This document shows positions 50,908 through 61,154 of a stretch of 64,000 nucleotides of DNA, one piece after another. How positions within the stretch are numbered: position 1 is the stretch's first letter; each line of letters starts with the position of its first letter. The stretch comes from Oxalobacteraceae bacterium CAVE-383 (lineage in GTDB: Bacteria > Pseudomonadota > Gammaproteobacteria > Burkholderiales > Burkholderiaceae_D): NCBI GenBank assembly GCA_004134995.1, contig REGP01000003.1:455466-519465 (forward strand). The letters are read 5' to 3'. The notes below the pieces were generated by a model that was given only the letters and a program-made list of their open reading frames with translations, was not told where the DNA came from and searched no databases. Made by a program: the position numbers and the translations under genes.

Positions 50908-51642
50908 ATGACTAATACCACTCACTTCGGTTATGAAACCGTGGAAGAAGATGCCAAGGTCCACAAAGTGGCCGAAGTTTTCCATTCGGTGGCGTCCAAA
51001 TACGATGTCATGAACGATCTGATGTCGGCCGGCATGCATCGGCTCTGGAAAACCTTCACCATTGCCCAGGCCGGCGTGCGTCCCGGCTTCAAGGTGCTCG
51101 ATATTGCGGGCGGCACCGGGGATCTGGCCAAGGCATTCGCCAGGCAGGCCGGCCCCGCCGGCGAAGTCTGGCTGACCGATATCAACGAGTCGATGCTGCG
51201 GGTCGGGCGCGACCGCCTATTGAATAACGGCATTGCCACCCCCAGCTTACTGTGCGATGCCGAAAAGCTGCCGTTTCCCGATAATTATTTCGATCGGGTC
51301 ACAGTGGCGTTCGGCTTGCGCAACATGACCCACAAGGATCAGGCACTGGCAGAAATGCAGCGAGTATTGAAACCGGGCGGCAAATTGCTGGTGTTAGAAT
51401 TCTCGAAGGTCTGGCGGCCGTTGCAGAAACCATACGATGTCTATTCGTTTTCGGTTCTGCCATGGCTGGGCAAGCGGATTGCCAACGACGCCGACAGCTA
51501 TCGCTATCTGGCCGAGTCGATCCGGATGCATCCGGACCAGAATGGGTTGAAGCAGATGTTGATCGATGCGGGGCTGGAACGTGTCGAGTACTTTAATCTG
51601 ACGGCCGGCGTTGCCGCGCTGCATACCGGAATCAAGCTTTAA
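50908..51642 (+). CDS. ubiE: Ubiquinone/menaquinone biosynthesis C-methyltransferase
   Basis: The 244-residue SAM-dependent enzyme methylates the benzoquinone ring. The start [20 protein letters not shown] and the SAM motif [20 protein letters not shown] (about 67-86) are clear, as are [11 protein letters not shown] and the UbiE signature [16 protein letters not shown]. It is the first gene of a ubi block with a Tim44-like gene, ubiJ and ubiB. Confidence 0.96.
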   Translation: MTNTTHFGYETVEEDAKVHKVAEVFHSVASKYDVMNDLMSAGMHRLWKTFTIAQAGVRPGFKVLDIAGGTGDLAKAFARQAGPAGEVWLTDINESMLRVGRDRLLNNGIATPSLLCDAEKLPFPDNYFDRVTVAFGLRNMTHKDQALAEMQRVLKPGGKLLVLEFSKVWRPLQKPYDVYSFSVLPWLGKRIANDADSYRYLAESIRMHPDQNGLKQMLIDAGLERVEYFNLTAGVAALHTGIKL

Positions 51643-51665
51643 GTTTGCCTTCTTACAGGAAATAC

Positions 51666-52670
51666 ATGAAACGATTTTTGATTGCGCTGCTGATTGCCGT
51701 AATGACTCTCGCGACGATGATGTCGACAGCGGAGGCGCGCCGTCTGGGCGGTGGCGGCTCATTCGGCAAGTCGTCGTCTTATTCGCGTCAGAATTCCGCC
51801 ACGCCTACGCCGAGCCAGCCTTCCTATGCGGCGCCCCGGCCGGCAGCGCCCGCGGCCGCTCCCGGCGCGGCGGTGCCGCCCAAACCGGCCAGCCCATGGC
51901 GCGGCATTGTCGGCGGCGCCCTTGCAGGACTCGGCATTGGCGCGCTGCTTTCGCATTTCGGCATGGGCGGCGCGATGGGCGGCATGCTTTCCAGTCTCCT
52001 GATGCTCGCCGTCATTGCAATGGTGATCATGTTCGTGTTCCGCATGTTCAGCCGCAAGAGCGGCCCGCAGGCGGCCAACGAGCCGTTTTATCCGGGCGGT
52101 AATAGCGGACAGTCTTCCTACGGCACCACTACGCCGCCGGCCGCGCCTTCCGCATTTTCCTCGTATTCCTCCGGGACGCCGGAGATCGGATCGGGTTTGC
52201 CGCCGCAACCATCCTCGGGGTCTTCCAGTTTGAATGCCGGATTCGGCAGCAGCGGCGCGCCTTTGCCGGGCGGATTGCCGGCAGTGCAGCTCGGCATCCC
52301 CGCCGATTTCGACGCCGCCGCGTTCGTGCGCAATGCCAAATCCTATTTCATTCGTCTGCAGGCGGCCGGCGACCGCGGCGATATTCACGATATCCGCGAA
52401 TTCACTTCGCCGGAAATGTTTGCCGAATTGAAATTGCAAATTCAGGAGCGCGGCGCCACACCGAATGTGACCGACGTTGTGAAGCTCGATGGCGAATTGC
52501 TCGGCATCGAACAAATCAGCGACGAATATCTGGCGACGGTACGCTTTACCGGGTTGATCAAGGAAGCGCCGGATGCATCCGCCGAACCGTTTGTCGAATT
52601 ATGGAACTTCGCCAAGCCGGTCGAAGGCCCGGGCGGCTGGGTGCTGGCTGGCATACAGCAGGCATCCTGA
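51666..52670 (+). CDS. Tim44-like domain protein
   Basis: The 334-residue protein has an N-terminal signal or anchor (FLIALLIAVMTLATMMSTAEA), a Ser/Pro/Ala-rich region, and a second hydrophobic segment (about 105-128, MLSSLLMLAVIAMVIMFVF). A Gly/Ser linker and a C-terminal Tim44-like domain (about 205-332, AFVRNAKSYFIRLQAAGDRG to FAKPVEGPGGWVLAG) follow. AGGAAATAC precedes the ATG. It is probably periplasmic or membrane-associated and lies 23 bases after ubiE, followed by two terminators. Function unknown. Confidence 0.85.
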   Translation: MKRFLIALLIAVMTLATMMSTAEARRLGGGGSFGKSSSYSRQNSATPTPSQPSYAAPRPAAPAAAPGAAVPPKPASPWRGIVGGALAGLGIGALLSHFGMGGAMGGMLSSLLMLAVIAMVIMFVFRMFSRKSGPQAANEPFYPGGNSGQSSYGTTTPPAAPSAFSSYSSGTPEIGSGLPPQPSSGSSSLNAGFGSSGAPLPGGLPAVQLGIPADFDAAAFVRNAKSYFIRLQAAGDRGDIHDIREFTSPEMFAELKLQIQERGATPNVTDVVKLDGELLGIEQISDEYLATVRFTGLIKEAPDASAEPFVELWNFAKPVEGPGGWVLAGIQQAS

Positions 52671-52684
52671 GTTTTGGCGGGGCT

Positions 52685-52716
52685 GCGGGCCATATGCCCG
52701 CTTTCTTCGTTTTTTG
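52685..52716 (+). terminator. Intrinsic terminator after the Tim44-like gene
   Basis: GCGGGC (52685-52690) pairs with GCCCGC (52696-52701), followed by a T-rich tract TTTCTTCGTTTTTT. Confidence 0.65.
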
Positions 52717-52759
52717 TCCTGGCCTGAATTTGTCGCCCATCCTGCCTGTTTCAATCGTG

Positions 52760-52789
52760 CCGCTCGTTTATTACGGGCGGTTTTATTTT
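52760..52789 (+). terminator. Second intrinsic terminator before ubiJ
   Basis: CCGCTCG (52760-52766) pairs with CGGGCGG (52774-52780, one G-T pair), followed by TTTTATTTT. Two terminators in tandem suggest that ubiJ-ubiB have their own promoter in the next 65 bases. Confidence 0.6.
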
Positions 52790-52853
52790 GTAGCCATTGC
52801 GTCCGGGCCGCTTCATCGGGTTTAATAGAACCCATTTCATTGCGCTTTAATCC

Positions 52854-53447
52854 ATGACGCCTGATTCCCTTCACCTTCTTGCTCCTCTCTGCCATGCCAT
52901 CAATCATTTGCTGGCGCAAGAGCCCTGGGCGCGGCAAAAGCTGCTGGCGCATTGCGGCAAGACAGCCGCAATCGACATGGGCGCGCTGACCCTGCGTTTG
53001 CGCGTGACCGTCGACGGCATGGTGGAAGCGGCGGAAAAGGAAGCCGCCAGCGATGTGACGATCCGGCTCAAGCTTTCCGATTTGCCGTTGCTGGCCGCGA
53101 ATGCCGAGCGCGCATTCTCATATGTGAAAATCGAAGGCGATGCAGATTTCGCCAATACCATTTCGCAATTGACCAGGGATTTGCGATGGGACGCGGGACA
53201 CGATCTGAGCAAGGTGTTCGGCGAGATCGCGGCGCAAAGAATGGTTTCCGGCGCGGCTTCCGCATTTGCAAGCGTGCGCGCCACGCATCGCTCGTTCACC
53301 GAAAATCTGGCCGAATACTTTCTTGAAGAGCAGCCGATGCTGGTGCGTCCTTCCGCGGTTGCGGAAATCGGCGGCGAAGTCGGCAAGCTGCGCGACGATG
53401 TCGAGCGGCTTGCCAAGCGCATCGAAAAACTGGAAGGCAAGCGTTAA
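52854..53447 (+). CDS. ubiJ: Ubiquinone biosynthesis accessory factor UbiJ (SCP2 fold)
   Basis: The 197-residue protein has the SCP2-like lipid-binding domain (about 15-115, with VTIRLKLSDLPLLAANAERAF) and a C-terminal coiled coil (VGKLRDDVERLAKRIEKLEG). It binds ubiquinone intermediates for the Ubi complex. Position between ubiE and ubiB matches the E. coli ubiE-ubiJ-ubiB order, interrupted here by the Tim44-like gene. ubiB follows after 17 bases. Confidence 0.9.
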   Translation: MTPDSLHLLAPLCHAINHLLAQEPWARQKLLAHCGKTAAIDMGALTLRLRVTVDGMVEAAEKEAASDVTIRLKLSDLPLLAANAERAFSYVKIEGDADFANTISQLTRDLRWDAGHDLSKVFGEIAAQRMVSGAASAFASVRATHRSFTENLAEYFLEEQPMLVRPSAVAEIGGEVGKLRDDVERLAKRIEKLEGKR

Positions 53448-53464
53448 AGATGAAAGCGCATTAA

Positions 53465-55039
53465 ATGATACTAAGAACACTGCGTCTGCTCAAAATCCTG
53501 CGGGTCGTGATCCGTTACGGCCTGGACGATATAGCGATGACCGGGCTGAAGGCGCCGCGTATTTCAAAACTGCTGAACCGTCTGTTGTTCTGGCGCGATC
53601 TGTCGGCGCCGGACGGCGTGCGCCTGCGCATGGCGCTGGAAGACTTGGGGCCGATTTTCGTCAAGTTCGGGCAGGTGCTGTCGACGCGGCAGGATTTGCT
53701 TCCGCCCGATGTCGCCAGCGAGCTGGCCAAGCTGCAGGATCGCGTGCCGCCTTTCGATTCGGACCTGGCGATCGCGCAGATCGTCAAATCGCTGGGTGCG
53801 CATCCGGATCAGTTATTCGAGAGTTTCGAGCGGGTGCCGGTCGCCTCGGCGTCGATTGCGCAAGTGCATTTCGCGGTGCTGAAGGACGGCACGGAAGTCG
53901 CGGTCAAGGTGTTGCGGCCGGGCATGAAGAAGAATATCGATGAAGACGTCGATCTGATGCATATCGCCGCCGGCTGGATGGAGGCGCTCTGGGCCGACGG
54001 GCGCCGTCTGAAGGCGAAGGAGGTTGTCGGCGAGTTCGACAAATATCTGCACGACGAGCTGGACCTGATGCGCGAGGCCGCCAATGGCAGCCAATTGCGC
54101 CGCAACTTCGCCAAATCCGAATTGCTGATCGTACCGGAAATGTATTGGGATTACTGCTCGTCGTCGGTGATCGTGATGGAGCGGATGAAGGGCATCCCGA
54201 TTTCCCAGACCGAGCGCCTGATCGCCGAAGGCGTCGATTTGTCCAAGCTGTCGCGCGACGGTGTTGAAATTTTTTTCACGCAAGTGTTCCGCGACGGCTT
54301 TTTTCATGCGGACATGCATCCGGGGAATATCCTGGTATCGATCGAACCGGCGACGTTCGGGCGTTATATCGCGCTCGATTTCGGCATCGTCGGTACGCTC
54401 AATGATTTCGACAAGGATTACCTGTCGCAGAATTTCCTGGCGTTTTTCCAGCGCGATTACAAACGGGTCGCCGAGGCGCACATCGAATCCGGCTGGGCGC
54501 CGAAGGAGACGCGCGTCGACGAACTGGAATCGGCGGTGCGCGCCTGTTGCGAACCGATTTTCGACCGGCCATTGAAGGATATTTCGTTCGGACAGGTACT
54601 GCTGCGGCTGTTTCAGACGTCACGCCGTTTCAACGTCGAAGTACAGCCGCAACTGGTGCTGCTGCAAAAGACCCTGCTCAATATCGAAGGTTTGGGACGG
54701 CAGCTGGATCCGGAACTCGACCTGTGGAAAACCGCCAAACCGCACCTGGAACGCTGGATGAACGAGCAAGTCGGATGGCGCGGTTTCGTGCAGCAATTGA
54801 AGCTGGAAGTGCCGCGCTACAGCCGTCTGCTGCCGCAATTGCCGCGCCTGGCGCATCAGGCGCTCACCAAGGCGACCGAATCGGATGGCCAGCGCAATAG
54901 CGATTTGCTGAAACGGCTGATCGCCGAGCAGAAGCGAACGAATATGCTGCTCGGAATTGCCGTGTACTTCGGTGGTGGTTTGGTGGGAGGAATACTGCTG
55001 ATGAACCTATTGCTGCGCTGGATAGCGCACGGCGGCTGA
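53465..55039 (+). CDS. ubiB: UbiB, ABC1/ADCK-like ATPase of ubiquinone synthesis
   Basis: The 524-residue atypical kinase has the KxGQ motif [19 protein letters not shown], the Ala-rich ATP loop [17 protein letters not shown], the catalytic region [10 protein letters not shown] and the DFG-like LDFGIVG. Two C-terminal hydrophobic helices (about 495-520) anchor it to the inner membrane. It is essential for aerobic ubiquinone synthesis in relatives. Converges with trpC, leaving 33 bases. Confidence 0.96.
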   Translation: MILRTLRLLKILRVVIRYGLDDIAMTGLKAPRISKLLNRLLFWRDLSAPDGVRLRMALEDLGPIFVKFGQVLSTRQDLLPPDVASELAKLQDRVPPFDSDLAIAQIVKSLGAHPDQLFESFERVPVASASIAQVHFAVLKDGTEVAVKVLRPGMKKNIDEDVDLMHIAAGWMEALWADGRRLKAKEVVGEFDKYLHDELDLMREAANGSQLRRNFAKSELLIVPEMYWDYCSSSVIVMERMKGIPISQTERLIAEGVDLSKLSRDGVEIFFTQVFRDGFFHADMHPGNILVSIEPATFGRYIALDFGIVGTLNDFDKDYLSQNFLAFFQRDYKRVAEAHIESGWAPKETRVDELESAVRACCEPIFDRPLKDISFGQVLLRLFQTSRRFNVEVQPQLVLLQKTLLNIEGLGRQLDPELDLWKTAKPHLERWMNEQVGWRGFVQQLKLEVPRYSRLLPQLPRLAHQALTKATESDGQRNSDLLKRLIAEQKRTNMLLGIAVYFGGGLVGGILLMNLLLRWIAHGG

Positions 55040-55072
55040 TTTTCGGCTGATTTCGGCTGCTGCCCGCTTCGA

Positions 55073-55873
55073 TCAGGCAAACAGGCGCGCCAGCTCCAGA
55101 CCCGGTTCAGCAGCCCGCATGAACGCTTCGCCGACCAGAAACGCATGGACATTGTGGTCGCGCATGCGTTTGACGTCATCGGCGTCACGGATGCCCGATT
55201 CTGTGACGACCAGTTTATCGGACGGAATACGAGGCAATAAATCGATGGTGTTCTGCAGCGAGGTTTCGAAAGTGCGCAGGTTGCGGTTGTTGATGCCCAG
55301 CAGCGAAGTCTTCAAACGCAATGCCGCATCCAGTTCCAGGCCATCGTGTATTTCCACCAATACGCTCATGCCGAGCTCAAGGGCGCAAGTTTCCAATTCC
55401 GCCATCAGCCCGTGATCGAGGGCGGCGACGATCAGCAGAATCGCATCGGCGCCCCAATTGCGCGCCTGATAGATCTGGTAAGGATCGATGATGAAATCCT
55501 TGCGCAACGCCGGCAACGCGCAAGCGCCGCGCGCCTGTTTGAGATAGGCTGGCGCGCCCTGGAAGAATTTTTCATCCGTCAATACCGACAGGCAAGCGGC
55601 GCCATGGCTTGCATAGCTGACCGCAATGCCGGCCGGATCGAAATTTTCGCGCAGGATGCCTTTCGACGGCGACGCCTTTTTGACTTCGGCGATTACCGCC
55701 GCGGCGCCGGCGCCGATCTTTCCGCGCAATGCGCCCTCGAAATTGCGCAACGTAGCCCTGGCGGCGGCATCGGTTTCGACATCGCGCCGCAGGCTCGCGA
55801 AATCTTGCAGTTTTTTCGCGGCGCGAATCTCGTCTGCCTTGACGTCCAGGATTTTGTCGAGAATATCGCTCAT
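55073..55873 (-). CDS. trpC: Indole-3-glycerol phosphate synthase
   Basis: The 266-residue TIM barrel makes indole-3-glycerol phosphate. Active-site motifs are [45 protein letters not shown] and VTESGI. It is a monofunctional trpC without the trpF fusion. The start at 55873 is one base from the trpD stop. Last gene of the trp operon here; trpF, trpB and trpA are not in the window. Confidence 0.96.
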   Translation of the reverse strand: MSDILDKILDVKADEIRAAKKLQDFASLRRDVETDAAARATLRNFEGALRGKIGAGAAAVIAEVKKASPSKGILRENFDPAGIAVSYASHGAACLSVLTDEKFFQGAPAYLKQARGACALPALRKDFIIDPYQIYQARNWGADAILLIVAALDHGLMAELETCALELGMSVLVEIHDGLELDAALRLKTSLLGINNRNLRTFETSLQNTIDLLPRIPSDKLVVTESGIRDADDVKRMRDHNVHAFLVGEAFMRAAEPGLELARLFA

Positions 55874-55874
55874 A

Positions 55875-56909
55875 TCAGTGCTTGCCGAGTTGTTGTGTAA
55901 CTTCGATGAATTGCGTGAGTTTGTCGCGCGCGGCGCCGGATGAGATCGTCGCGCGCGCCTTGGCGAGACCTTCTTCGATCGACGCCGCGATGCCCGATAC
56001 GTACAGCGCGGTACCCGCATTCAAGGCGACGATGTCGCGCGCAGGACCGGCGGTATCGTCCAGCGCTTCGAGAACCTTGGCTTTCGATTCGGCTGCGTTG
56101 CCGACTTGCAGATTGCGGCTTGCGACCATTTGCAAACCAAAATCTTCCGGATGAATTTCATACTCGCGGATCTCGCCGTTGACCAGTTCGCCGACCAGGG
56201 TGGCGCTGCCCAATGAAATTTCGTCCAGGTTATCGCGTCCCCAGACCACCATCGCATGCTGTGCGCCCAAGCGCTGCAGCACGCGGATCTGGATGCCGAC
56301 CAGATCGGCGTGAAACACGCCCATCAGGATGTTCGGCGCGCCGGCCGGATTGGTCAGGGGGCCGAGGATATTGAAGATCGTGCGCACGCCCAGTTCCTTG
56401 CGCACCGGCGCCGCATGTTTCATCGCGGCATGGTGATTCGGCGCGAACATGAAACCGATGCCGGTTTGCGCGATCGATTGCGCGACCAGCTCGGGGGTGA
56501 GATTGATGTTGGCGCCCAGCGACTCGAGCACGTCGGCGCTGCCGGACGAAGAGGAAACGCTGCGTCCGCCATGCTTGGCGATGCGCGCGCCGGCCGCCGC
56601 CGCGACGAACATGGTGGCGGTGGAAATGTTGAACGTATTTGCGCCATCGCCGCCGGTGCCGACGATATCGAGCAGATTGTCGGTGCTGGCCATTGGCACT
56701 TTTGTGGCGAACTCGCGCATGACCTGCGCGGCCGCGGCGATTTCGCCGACGGTTTCCTTCTTGACGCGCAGGCCCATCGTCAGCGCGGCAATCATGACCG
56801 GCGACATTTCACCCTGCATGATCTGGCGGAACAGCGAAAGCATCTCGTCGTGGAAAATCTCGCGGTGATCGATACAGCGCAGCAGCGCCTCTTGCGGTGT
56901 GATTGACAT
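55875..56909 (-). CDS. trpD: Anthranilate phosphoribosyltransferase
   Basis: The 344-residue enzyme joins anthranilate to PRPP. The PRPP-binding [15 protein letters not shown] and [18 protein letters not shown] motifs are present, as is [13 protein letters not shown]. The start MSITPQEAL at 56909 is chosen by family alignment; long upstream in-frame sequence is antisense-type frame noise overlapping trpG. A Trp-independent monofunctional form, not fused to trpG. Confidence 0.96.
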   Translation of the reverse strand: MSITPQEALLRCIDHREIFHDEMLSLFRQIMQGEMSPVMIAALTMGLRVKKETVGEIAAAAQVMREFATKVPMASTDNLLDIVGTGGDGANTFNISTATMFVAAAAGARIAKHGGRSVSSSSGSADVLESLGANINLTPELVAQSIAQTGIGFMFAPNHHAAMKHAAPVRKELGVRTIFNILGPLTNPAGAPNILMGVFHADLVGIQIRVLQRLGAQHAMVVWGRDNLDEISLGSATLVGELVNGEIREYEIHPEDFGLQMVASRNLQVGNAAESKAKVLEALDDTAGPARDIVALNAGTALYVSGIAASIEEGLAKARATISSGAARDKLTQFIEVTQQLGKH

Positions 56910-56938
56910 GTTTTTTCTTTTAAGAGTGAGCCAGGGGA

Positions 56939-57502
56939 TCAGCCGGTCAGGAAATTTTTCAGCAGCAGATGGCCATGTTCGGACAGAATCGATTCCGGAT
57001 GGAACTGCACGCCCTGTACATTCACCTCTTTGTGCCGCACGCCCATGATTTCGCCGTCGTCGGTCCAGGCGGTGACTTCGAGGCAATCGGGCAGCGATGC
57101 GCGTTCGATTGCCAGCGAGTGGTAGCGGATCACGGTGTAAGGCGTGGGGATATTCTGGAATACACCGACGCCGGTATGCGCAATCGATGAGGTCTTGCCG
57201 TGCATGACCTGCTTGGCGCGTATCACCTTGCCGCCGAATGCTTCACCGATGGCCTGATGGCCGAGGCAGACGCCGAGCAATGGAATCTTGCCTGCGAAAT
57301 GCTGCAGGGTCGCAATGCAGATGCCGGCTTCTTTCGGACTGCATGGGCCGGGAGAAAGGCAAATCCGGTCGGGCGCCATTGCGCTGATTTCGTCCAGCGT
57401 GATTTCATCGTTGCGGAAGGTTTTGACGTCTTCGCCGAGTTCGCCGAAATACTGCACCAGGTTATAGGTGAAGGAATCGTAGTTGTCGATCATTAGCAGC
57501 AT
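56939..57502 (-). CDS. trpG: Anthranilate synthase component II (glutamine amidotransferase)
   Basis: The 187-residue class I amidotransferase supplies ammonia to TrpE. The nucleophile is in [17 protein letters not shown], and the His-Glu pair in [10 protein letters not shown]. It begins [19 protein letters not shown]. Its ATG shares one base with the trpE stop (TGATG), so subunits are made in step. Confidence 0.96.
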   Translation of the reverse strand: MLLMIDNYDSFTYNLVQYFGELGEDVKTFRNDEITLDEISAMAPDRICLSPGPCSPKEAGICIATLQHFAGKIPLLGVCLGHQAIGEAFGGKVIRAKQVMHGKTSSIAHTGVGVFQNIPTPYTVIRYHSLAIERASLPDCLEVTAWTDDGEIMGVRHKEVNVQGVQFHPESILSEHGHLLLKNFLTG

Positions 57503-59004
57503 CAGATTTCTCCATCCAGTCCGTCTTGCACTTGCTCGGCCGCGCGCAACACCGCGCGCGCCTTGTTTTCGGTCTCTTCCCACTCCATCTCGGGCACCGA
57601 GTCGGCGACAATCCCTGCCGCCGCCTGCACGTACAGCGTGCCGTCCTTGATGACGCCGGTGCGGATTGCAATGGCGACATCCATTTCGCCGCCGAACGAC
57701 AGGTAGCCGCAGGCGCCGCCATAAATGCCGCGCTTGGTCAATTCAAGTTCATCGATGATTTCCATCGCGCGCACTTTGGGCGCGCCCGACAGGGTGCCGG
57801 CCGGGAAGGTGGCGCGCAGCACATCGAGATTGGATAATCCCGGCTGCAACTGGCCTTCCACGTTGGAGACGATGTGCTGCACATGCGAGTATTTCTCGAT
57901 CACCATCTGGTCCGTCACCTTGACGCTGCCGGTGGTGGCGATGCGGCCGATATCGTTGCGCGCCAGATCGATCAGCATCACATGCTCCGCGATTTCCTTC
58001 GGATCGGCCAACAGCTCCTTGGCCAGCTGCGCATCGCGTTCCGGCGTCGAGCCGCGCGGGCGGGTGCCGGCCAGCGGGCGGATCGTGACTTTCTTGCGGC
58101 CGCCGTTGGCGGCATCGGCTTCGTTGCGCACCAGGATTTCGGGCGAAGAACCGACGATCTGCATGTCGCCGAAGTTGTAGAAATACATGTAGGGCGAGGG
58201 ATTCAGCGAACGCAGCGCGCGGTACAGCATCAGCGGCGAATCGACATACGGCTTGCGCAGGCGCTGGCCGATCTGCACCTGCATCAGATCGCCGGCCATG
58301 ATGTATTCCTTGGCCTTGGCGACGGCTTTCAGATAGTCGTCCTTGGCGAAGTCGCGCTTGATTTCGGTGCGCAGCGATGCGCTGGTAACGGGCGCATCGA
58401 CTGTCCGGCGCAGCATGTCGCGCAGGCTTTTCAGGCGTTGGCGGGTTTTGGAATAGGCTTCCGGCTGGCCGGGATCGGCGTAGACGATCAGATACAGCTT
58501 GCCGGTGATGTTGTCGATCACGGCCAGTTCTTCGGTCAGCAGCAACTGGATATCGGGCAGGCCGAGATCGTCTTTCGGCGCCGAATCGGCCAGGCGCCTT
58601 TCGATATGGCGCACGGTGTCGTAACCGAAATAACCCGCCAGTCCGCCGCAAAAGCGCGGCATGCCGGGACGGATCGCCACCTTGTAGCGCGCTTGGAATT
58701 GCGCGATGAAATCGAGGGGATTGCCTTCAAGCGTTTCGACGATCTGATCGTTTTTGACGACCTCTATGCGTGTGCCGTAGCTGCGCAGCAGTGTAGAGGC
58801 GGGCAGGCCGATGAAGGAATAGCGTCCGAAACGCTCGCCGCCGACGACCGATTCGAGGAGAAACGTATTTTTGCCGCCGTTCTGGCTTTGCGCCAGTTTC
58901 AGGTACAGCGTCAGCGGGGTTTCCAGATCGGCGAAGGCCTCGGCGATCAATGGAATGCGGTTGTAGCCTTGCGAAGCCAACGATTTGAATTCGAGTTCAG
59001 TCAT
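57502..59004 (-). CDS. trpE: Anthranilate synthase component I
   Basis: The 500-residue enzyme converts chorismate to anthranilate. The Trp-feedback region carries [16 protein letters not shown] near the N-terminus. Catalytic motifs include [47 protein letters not shown] and the GGACGYLSF segment. The start at 59004 ([11 protein letters not shown]) is the conserved one. It is preceded by a Trp-rich leader peptide gene and an attenuator-like region. Confidence 0.96.
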   Translation of the reverse strand: MTELEFKSLASQGYNRIPLIAEAFADLETPLTLYLKLAQSQNGGKNTFLLESVVGGERFGRYSFIGLPASTLLRSYGTRIEVVKNDQIVETLEGNPLDFIAQFQARYKVAIRPGMPRFCGGLAGYFGYDTVRHIERRLADSAPKDDLGLPDIQLLLTEELAVIDNITGKLYLIVYADPGQPEAYSKTRQRLKSLRDMLRRTVDAPVTSASLRTEIKRDFAKDDYLKAVAKAKEYIMAGDLMQVQIGQRLRKPYVDSPLMLYRALRSLNPSPYMYFYNFGDMQIVGSSPEILVRNEADAANGGRKKVTIRPLAGTRPRGSTPERDAQLAKELLADPKEIAEHVMLIDLARNDIGRIATTGSVKVTDQMVIEKYSHVQHIVSNVEGQLQPGLSNLDVLRATFPAGTLSGAPKVRAMEIIDELELTKRGIYGGACGYLSFGGEMDVAIAIRTGVIKDGTLYVQAAAGIVADSVPEMEWEETENKARAVLRAAEQVQDGLDGEI

Positions 59005-59059
59005 ATGTTTCTCCGGGACGCTACTTGGGACCTGGCCGAAATAGCGGGGATGTTGTTGC

Positions 59060-59137
59060 AAAAAACGTCGGGCGGCAGGTTGCGGTCCGAGGCGAAAGGC
59101 GGCTTAAGCGACGATGCGATGAAATTCGCTATGAAAG
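59060..59137 (-). promoter_or_regulatory. Probable trp attenuator region
   Basis: This is the transcript between the leader peptide stop and trpE. CGTCG (59109-59113 on the plus strand, read in reverse) can pair with CGACG just before a run of six U (59060-59065). The same CGUCGC can instead pair with GCGACG inside the Trp-codon region of the leader peptide, and GGCUUAA at the leader stop pairs with UUAAGCC downstream. Such exclusive pairings are the logic of attenuation. The terminator stem is short, so the fold needs checking. Confidence 0.4.
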
Positions 59138-59224
59138 CTAATTAAGCCAGGTTTGCCAGCGTCGCCACAGCCAGGCTCCGGGAGCGGCTGATGGTTGGAC
59201 GGCTTGTTTTTTGTCGAGAAACAT
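59138..59224 (-). CDS. trpL: trp operon leader peptide, four Trp codons
   Basis: The 28-codon frame reads MFLDKKQAVQPSAAPG then AWLWRRWQTWLN and stop. Four TGG codons lie within ten positions (59147-59173). It lies between gph and trpE, 133 bases before the trpE start, exactly where a transcription-attenuation leader belongs. No strong ribosome site is seen; the gph stop is only 23 bases upstream, so re-initiation is possible. It is too short for routine gene calling. Confidence 0.8.
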   Translation of the reverse strand: MFLDKKQAVQPSAAPGAWLWRRWQTWLN

Positions 59225-59247
59225 TGCGTTTGATGGGGGTTGTCAAA

Positions 59248-59916
59248 TTAGCGGATCAGGTTGGCTGCATCGAGCAGCGTTGGAACTATACCATCGGAAT
59301 CCACGTCCTGTATAGGCAGGCCGTGGTTGTATCCGTACGGCACATTGAGCACGAAACAGCCGGCGGCGCGGGCCGCCTCGGCGTCGTTCGACGAATCGCC
59401 GATCGCCACCACTTGTTCGGGCGGCAATGCGAAATCCTGGCAGACCTGCAGCATTTGTGCGGGATGCGGCTTTTTCTGCGGCAGCGAGTCGCCGCCGTAG
59501 ACCACTTCGAAATGCTGGCGAAGGCCGGCTTTCTCCAGCGAGGCCAGTGCGAACGCCATGGGTTTGTTGGTGACGCAGGCCAGGCGCAGGCCCTTGGCCT
59601 TGAATGCCGCCAGCCCTTCCATGACGCCCGGATAGACCGTGGCGAGACGATCGCCGATGTCCCGGTAATGACCCATATAGGATTTCAGCGCGGCCGGAAA
59701 GCGGCTTTCCAGTTCGACCGGCGGGAAATCGGACGCCAGAGAGCAGCGAATCAGATTTTCGGTACCTTTGCCGATAAAACGGATGATGTCTTCCATCGGC
59801 AGCGGGGGCAGCGGCAATTCGGCGCGCATGCGATTGATCGCTGCGTGGAAGTCGGGCGCCGTATTGAGCATGGTGCCGTCGAGATCAACGATGACGGCCT
59901 TGATATTGGCAAACAT
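59248..59916 (-). CDS. gph: Phosphoglycolate phosphatase
   Basis: The 222-residue HAD phosphatase has motif I VIVDLDGTMLNT, motif II LACVTNKP, the motif III Lys in KKPHPA and motif IV AIGDSSNDAEAARAAG. It removes 2-phosphoglycolate formed in DNA repair. Start at 59916 (MFANIKAVIVDLDG). It sits 14 bases after rpe and just upstream of the trp leader, a linkage common in betaproteobacteria and gammaproteobacteria. Confidence 0.94.
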   Translation of the reverse strand: MFANIKAVIVDLDGTMLNTAPDFHAAINRMRAELPLPPLPMEDIIRFIGKGTENLIRCSLASDFPPVELESRFPAALKSYMGHYRDIGDRLATVYPGVMEGLAAFKAKGLRLACVTNKPMAFALASLEKAGLRQHFEVVYGGDSLPQKKPHPAQMLQVCQDFALPPEQVVAIGDSSNDAEAARAAGCFVLNVPYGYNHGLPIQDVDSDGIVPTLLDAANLIR

Positions 59917-59930
59917 GGTTTTTCCGAAGA

Positions 59931-60593
59931 TCAGCTTGCCAGTTCGCTGCGCATGGCATCGATGACGGCCTTGTAATCGGGATGGCCGAAAATCGCGGAG
60001 CCGGCCACGAAGGTATCGGCGCCTGCTCGTGCCGCGGCAGCGATATTGTCGACTTTCACGCCGCCGTCGACTTCCAGATGGATATCGCGGCCGCTGGCGT
60101 CGATCAGCTTGCGCACGGCGGCAATTTTGTGCAGCGCCTCCGGAATGAACGACTGGCCGCCAAAACCCGGGTTGACCGACATGATCAGGATCAGGTCGAG
60201 CTTGTCCATCACGTGTTCCAGATAATTGAGGGGCGTGGCGGGATTGAACACCAGCCCGGCCTTGCAACCGTGATCCTTGATCAGTTGCAGCGTACGGTCG
60301 ATATGTTCGGAAGCTTCGGGATGGAAACTGATCAGGTTGGCGCCGGCCTTGGCGAAATCGGGAATGATGCGATCGACCGGTTTGACCATCAGATGCACAT
60401 CGATCGGAATCCGGACATGGGGACGAATCGCCGCGCAGATCATTGGCCCGATGGTCAGATTCGGGACATAATGATTGTCCATGACGTCGAAATGAATGAA
60501 ATCGGCGCCGGCGGCTTCAACATTTCGGACTTCCTCGCCCAGACGGGCAAAATCTGCGGATAAAATACTGGGGGCGATGCGGTAGGTTGGCAT
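59931..60593 (-). CDS. rpe: Ribulose-phosphate 3-epimerase
   Basis: The 220-residue TIM barrel interconverts ribulose-5-P and xylulose-5-P. Motifs are [58 protein letters not shown] and [11 protein letters not shown]. First gene of the rpe-gph-trp cluster; its products connect to PRPP and chorismate precursors used by the trp genes. Confidence 0.96.
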   Translation of the reverse strand: MPTYRIAPSILSADFARLGEEVRNVEAAGADFIHFDVMDNHYVPNLTIGPMICAAIRPHVRIPIDVHLMVKPVDRIIPDFAKAGANLISFHPEASEHIDRTLQLIKDHGCKAGLVFNPATPLNYLEHVMDKLDLILIMSVNPGFGGQSFIPEALHKIAAVRKLIDASGRDIHLEVDGGVKVDNIAAAARAGADTFVAGSAIFGHPDYKAVIDAMRSELAS

Positions 60594-60779
60594 GTTGGCT
60601 GGCTCGTATAGGGCATTGATAACGGATGCGGTATTTTAACCGCAGTGGACGGCATGGCCCGGTTTTGGCGGGTTTTCAGCGAGCGGTCAGCGTCCCGGTC
60701 CGGGGCCGGCATGGGCCGGGCCTGCATTTTGCCGCGATCGCGTGTATTGTGTCGCCATTCGGTATTCAAGGGAGTTTGC

Positions 60780-61154
60780 ATGGCATCGTATGAATTCACA
60801 GTGACGGTCAGGACCCAGTATCTGGAAGATCAGTCGGATCCGGCGCGGGCGCACTATGTATTCGCGTATGCGGTGACGATCAAGAATACGGGGCAGATTG
60901 CGGCCCAGCTGATTTCGAGGCACTGGATCATTACCGACGCCAACAATCACACCGAACAGGTGCGTGGCCTGGGCGTGGTGGGCAACCAGCCGCTGCTGCA
61001 GCCCGGCGAACAGTTCGAATATACCAGCGGCACCGTATTGCAGACGCCGCAGGGCTCGATGACGGGGGATTATTTCTGCGTCGCCGAAGATGGAAAGCAA
61101 TTCGACGTCAAGATCCCGGAATTCGTGCTGTCGTTGCCGCGTACTTTGCATTAA
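60780..61154 (+). CDS. apaG: ApaG-domain protein
   Basis: The 124-residue single-domain ApaG protein (immunoglobulin-like fold) starts MASYEFTVTVRTQYLEDQSD and carries AYAVTIKNTG, RHWIITDANNHTEQVRGLGVVG and PGEQFEYTSGTVLQTPQGSMTGDY. GGGAG lies 6 bases before the ATG at 60780, rejecting longer starts. Associated in other bacteria with Co/Mg resistance; mechanism unknown. Its stop overlaps the stop of a small gene on the other strand. Confidence 0.93.
   Translation: MASYEFTVTVRTQYLEDQSDPARAHYVFAYAVTIKNTGQIAAQLISRHWIITDANNHTEQVRGLGVVGNQPLLQPGEQFEYTSGTVLQTPQGSMTGDYFCVAEDGKQFDVKIPEFVLSLPRTLH

Noticed and set aside
59241..59246. TTGACA on the minus strand as a trp promoter -35
   Set aside because: A -10 at the right spacing would fall inside the leader peptide after its ATG and the sequence there (TGTTTC) is poor; the promoter is more likely in or before gph/rpe.
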